Positions 61,671-64,000 of a DNA stretch of 64,000 nt are shown here, piece after piece. The notes below the pieces were generated by a model, which was not told the DNA's origin, did not search any database, and saw only the letters and a list, made by a program, of their open reading frames with translations. Source of the stretch: Streptomyces hygroscopicus (GTDB lineage Bacteria; Actinomycetota; Actinomycetes; Streptomycetales; Streptomycetaceae); NCBI GenBank assembly GCA_002021875.1, contig CP018627.1, positions 8,742,001 through 8,806,000 on the forward strand, written 5' to 3'. The first letter of the stretch is position 1, and each line of letters begins with the position of its first letter. The position numbers and the translations under genes were made by a program.

Positions 61671-63863
61671 ATGATCCAGGCCACCGGACTGACCAGCACC
61701 CCCCGCCGCAACCAGCCGCCCGTTGTCGACGACCTCACCTTCGAGGCCCCGGCGGGCCGGGTCACCGCACTGCTCGGCGGCCCAGGCGCGGGCAAGACCA
61801 CCGCGCTGCGGCTTCTGCTGCAGCTCGACCGGGGCCATGGCTCCGCCTTCTTCCGGGGCCGCCCCCTGCACCGCATCCGGCGCCCGGCTCATGAGATCGG
61901 CGTTCTCCTCGAGGACGTCCCCGGCCACCCCGGCCGCACCGTGCGGGGGCATCTGAGGATGCTCGGTGCCGCGGCCGGGGTGCCCGCCGCACGCGCCGAT
62001 GTGGTGCTCGACGTGGTCGGCCTCACCGATTTGGCGGACGAGCGTCTCGGTGATCTGTCGACCGGGGCGGAGCGTCGTCTCGGGATCGCCATCGCTCTGC
62101 TCGGGGACCCGCACACCCTGGTGCTCGACGAGCCCGCACGGGGCCTGTCGGCCCGGGAGACCGCCTGGCTCTACGGGCTGCTGCGCCAATTCGCCGCCCA
62201 TGGCGGCGCCGTCCTCGTCGCCACCGAGAACGCCGAAGGCGCCATCCGCGTCGCGGACCAGGTGCTCACCCTGGAGTCGGGCCGACTGGTGGCCGATCAG
62301 CCGGTGGACGAGTTCGCCCAGACCCGGCTGCGCCCCCGTGTCGTGGTCCACTCCCCGCTCGTCGGCCGGCTCGCCGCAGTCCTGGAGGAGGAGGTCCACG
62401 CCGCCCGTCAGCTGGCCGAGGCCAAGGCGGAGGAGGAGGCCCGGGCCGCGGCCGGGCTCGCGGCCAAGGCCGAGGCGGCAAAGGCCGACGCCGCCCCGTC
62501 CGACGTCGCCGAAGGGGTCGACGTCACCAAGGACGAGGGTGCCGGGCCCAAGGTCAGGAAGAGGGCGATCTGGCGCAAGGTCAGGAAGGCCCAGCCCGCT
62601 GCCCGGGGCGCCGCTGTCGGGGCCGAGGAGAAGGCCACCGCGGAGGCCGCGGCCAACGACAAGGCGGCCCAGCCGGACGACAAGGCGCCCAAGCCGGACC
62701 ACAAGACGGCCAAGTCGGATGGCAAGGCGGCCAAGTCGGACAAGGCGAAGAAGGCTGCCTCCGCCCCCGTCCCTGTCCCCGCCGCCTCTGTGCCCGCCCC
62801 CGCTGCCGACGCCGATGCGGCCGTCGCGCGGACTGGGGCCGTGGCCGGGGCCGAGGAGGAGCCGGTCCCCGCGGTCGCCGACCCGTTCTCCGTGGTGCGG
62901 GACGACGAGACCCACATCTCCGTCTACGGCCTGTCCCCCGCCTCCGTCGGGGAGACCGCCTACCGCCACGGCATCGTGGTCCACCGGCTGGTCGAGGAGA
63001 CCGCAGATCTTGGCCCGGGCACCTCCGCGGGCGCCCGCGCCCGCGACCCCGAGGCGCCCCCGCTGCGTCTGCTCCCCAAGCTCCGCTTCCCCGGCCCCGC
63101 CTGGCCGATGCGCTACGAGCTGCGCCGCACCACCGGCGTACGGACCGGCTGGCTGATCGGCGTCGCCGCCATCGTCGCCTCCCTCCTCGCCTCCGTGCTG
63201 CTCGCCCGCGCGGGTGGCGTCGGGGAACTGCACCGGCTCACCGGCTGGCCCGCCGATCTCCCGCTGCCTCCCGTCGCCATCGCGGCCGGCCTGCTGGGAG
63301 CCCTCGCCTTCGGGGACGAGTTCCGCTTTCCGGCACTGGCCGCGACCCGGGACGCCGTGCCCCGGCGGTTGGGGCTGCTGGCCGCCAAATTCGCGGTCTG
63401 CGCGGCCGGTGCCATCATGCTGTCGCTCGGCGTCATCGTGCTCGACAGCGCGGCGCTCCTGCTGCTCGTCGGCGGCAACGCGGTACCGCTGCCGGGCGAC
63501 TGGCCGGAGTTGGTGGTCGGCGTCTTCGGGCTGACCATCGGCTCGTCGTGGGCCGGGCTGCTCGCCGCCGGAGTCTTCCGGTCCACCGCCCTCGGGCTGG
63601 CCACCCTGCTCGCCGTGCCGATCCTCGCGGTGCCCGTCGTCCAGCGCGCGGCGGAAGATCCGTCGCTGCGAACGCTGGCCATGCTGCCGCACCGGCTGCG
63701 CGCGGCGACGCTGGACCGGCCGCCCTCCATGATCGACCGAGGACTGGCGGTCGCGCTGCGGCTCGCCTCCCAACCGGTCGGACAGGCCCTGATGTTGTCG
63801 GTCGCCGTCCTGCTGTGTGCCTACGCCCTCACCGGCCTGCGCGGCAGGAGCACTCGCCAGTAG
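61671..63863 (+). CDS. Fused ABC transporter: ATPase, Lys/Ala/Asp-rich linker, membrane domain
   Basis: 730-aa protein uniting an N-terminal ATPase and a C-terminal membrane part. Walker A is LLGGPGAGKTTALRLL (about 35-48), the signature is unusual (LSTGAERRLGIAIALLG instead of LSGG), and Walker B is HTLVLDEPARGL. Residues about 240-420 are a Lys/Ala/Asp/Pro-rich low-complexity linker. After about 475 the membrane part has at least six helices, such as TGWLIGVAAIVASLLASVLLAR, VAIAAGLLGALAF, FAVCAAGAIMLSLGVIVL and ALMLSVAVLLCAYALTG. ATG follows GGGAGAAG by 2-3 bp. The membrane half resembles ABC-2-type exporters. Substrate unknown. Confidence 0.75.
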   Translation: MIQATGLTSTPRRNQPPVVDDLTFEAPAGRVTALLGGPGAGKTTALRLLLQLDRGHGSAFFRGRPLHRIRRPAHEIGVLLEDVPGHPGRTVRGHLRMLGAAAGVPAARADVVLDVVGLTDLADERLGDLSTGAERRLGIAIALLGDPHTLVLDEPARGLSARETAWLYGLLRQFAAHGGAVLVATENAEGAIRVADQVLTLESGRLVADQPVDEFAQTRLRPRVVVHSPLVGRLAAVLEEEVHAARQLAEAKAEEEARAAAGLAAKAEAAKADAAPSDVAEGVDVTKDEGAGPKVRKRAIWRKVRKAQPAARGAAVGAEEKATAEAAANDKAAQPDDKAPKPDHKTAKSDGKAAKSDKAKKAASAPVPVPAASVPAPAADADAAVARTGAVAGAEEEPVPAVADPFSVVRDDETHISVYGLSPASVGETAYRHGIVVHRLVEETADLGPGTSAGARARDPEAPPLRLLPKLRFPGPAWPMRYELRRTTGVRTGWLIGVAAIVASLLASVLLARAGGVGELHRLTGWPADLPLPPVAIAAGLLGALAFGDEFRFPALAATRDAVPRRLGLLAAKFAVCAAGAIMLSLGVIVLDSAALLLLVGGNAVPLPGDWPELVVGVFGLTIGSSWAGLLAAGVFRSTALGLATLLAVPILAVPVVQRAAEDPSLRTLAMLPHRLRAATLDRPPSMIDRGLAVALRLASQPVGQALMLSVAVLLCAYALTGLRGRSTRQ

Positions 63864-63883
63864 TACCCACCCCACCCCACCCC

Positions 63884-63902
63884 GGGCCGCCGGGTCCGGC
63901 CC
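63884..63902 (+). terminator. Weak hairpin after the fused ABC gene
   Basis: GGGCCG pairs with CGGCCC around a 7-nt loop, 20 bp after the ABC stop. Beyond it the window ends without another gene. Confidence 0.4.
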
Positions 63903-64000
63903 GCCGGTCGCCCCCCCCCGAAGCCAGTGGATCAGGCCCGAAGTGGATTCGCACACCCATAGCGCGAACTGCTCGCAACTCCCCGCAGCATGCTTCTTTC

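Overview
High-GC actinobacterial chromosome, almost certainly Streptomyces. The evidence is the strong third-position G/C bias, the many GTG and some TTG starts, and a gene order matching the conserved core running from nei and lhr through recA-recX, gluABCD, miaB, miaA, dapF, hflX, lexA and nrdRJ to rnhB and recQ. I see no rRNA, tRNA, CRISPR array, prophage or insertion sequence. Most long overlapping ORFs are GC-rich shadows of real genes, and many starts had to be trimmed from over-long frames.

Layout. (1) 1-10 kb: nei-type DNA glycosylase, Lhr helicase, an AraC regulator with an AzlC/AzlD amino-acid exporter, an unknown alpha/alpha-toroid protein, DUF3046 and an AI-2E-type membrane protein. 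(2) 10-13.5 kb: recA-recX with an SOS box and a DnaA box in the leader, then a cysteine dioxygenase-rhodanese pair preceded by a 29-codon peptide ending in CVCRPSC, a likely cysteine attenuator. (3) 13.5-24 kb: FAD monooxygenase, the gluABCD glutamate ABC transporter diverging from the GluR/GluK two-component pair, a methyltransferase, an orphan TAXI binding protein and an IclR regulator. (4) 24-36.8 kb: miaB, a LigB-fold protein lacking the expected metal ligands, miaA, dapF, a RelA/SpoT homologue with a degraded synthetase half, an M1 peptidase, hflX and a trypsin-like lipoprotein. (5) 37-42 kb: a compact siderophore-like (NIS) trio of aminotransferase, IucA/IucC synthetase and acyltransferase. 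The first two proteins carry large low-complexity expansions built from tandem DNA repeats. (6) 42-49.4 kb: dinG, lexA with its own SOS box, nrdR-nrdJ with paired NrdR boxes. (7) 50-54 kb: a TetR repressor diverging from an ABC-F ATPase with two near-identical operators, a histidine phosphatase and an ADP-ribosylglycohydrolase. (8) 54-64 kb: rnhB, a free-standing UvrD-C-like protein, a recQ with a C-terminal phosphoribosyltransferase-like domain, a perfect palindrome of two DnaA boxes, a DUF4192 protein, an NrtR-type NUDIX regulator and a fused ABC transporter.

How the genes work together. The window is rich in genome maintenance (nei, lhr, recA/X, dinG, lexA, rnhB, recQ) and dNTP supply (nrdRJ), linked through LexA, NrdR and possibly DnaA sites. 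A second theme is nitrogen and sulfur handling (Azl exporter, Glu uptake with its sensor, Cys dioxygenase). At least ten genes have a TANNNT-like -10 about six bases before the start codon and no Shine-Dalgarno, so leaderless transcription appears common. The best candidates for follow-up are the NIS trio, the cysteine leader peptide, the twin DnaA-box palindrome, the metal-ligand-free LigB protein between the mia genes, and the lone UvrD-C-like protein. Functions are inferred from sequence by eye; no database search was run.
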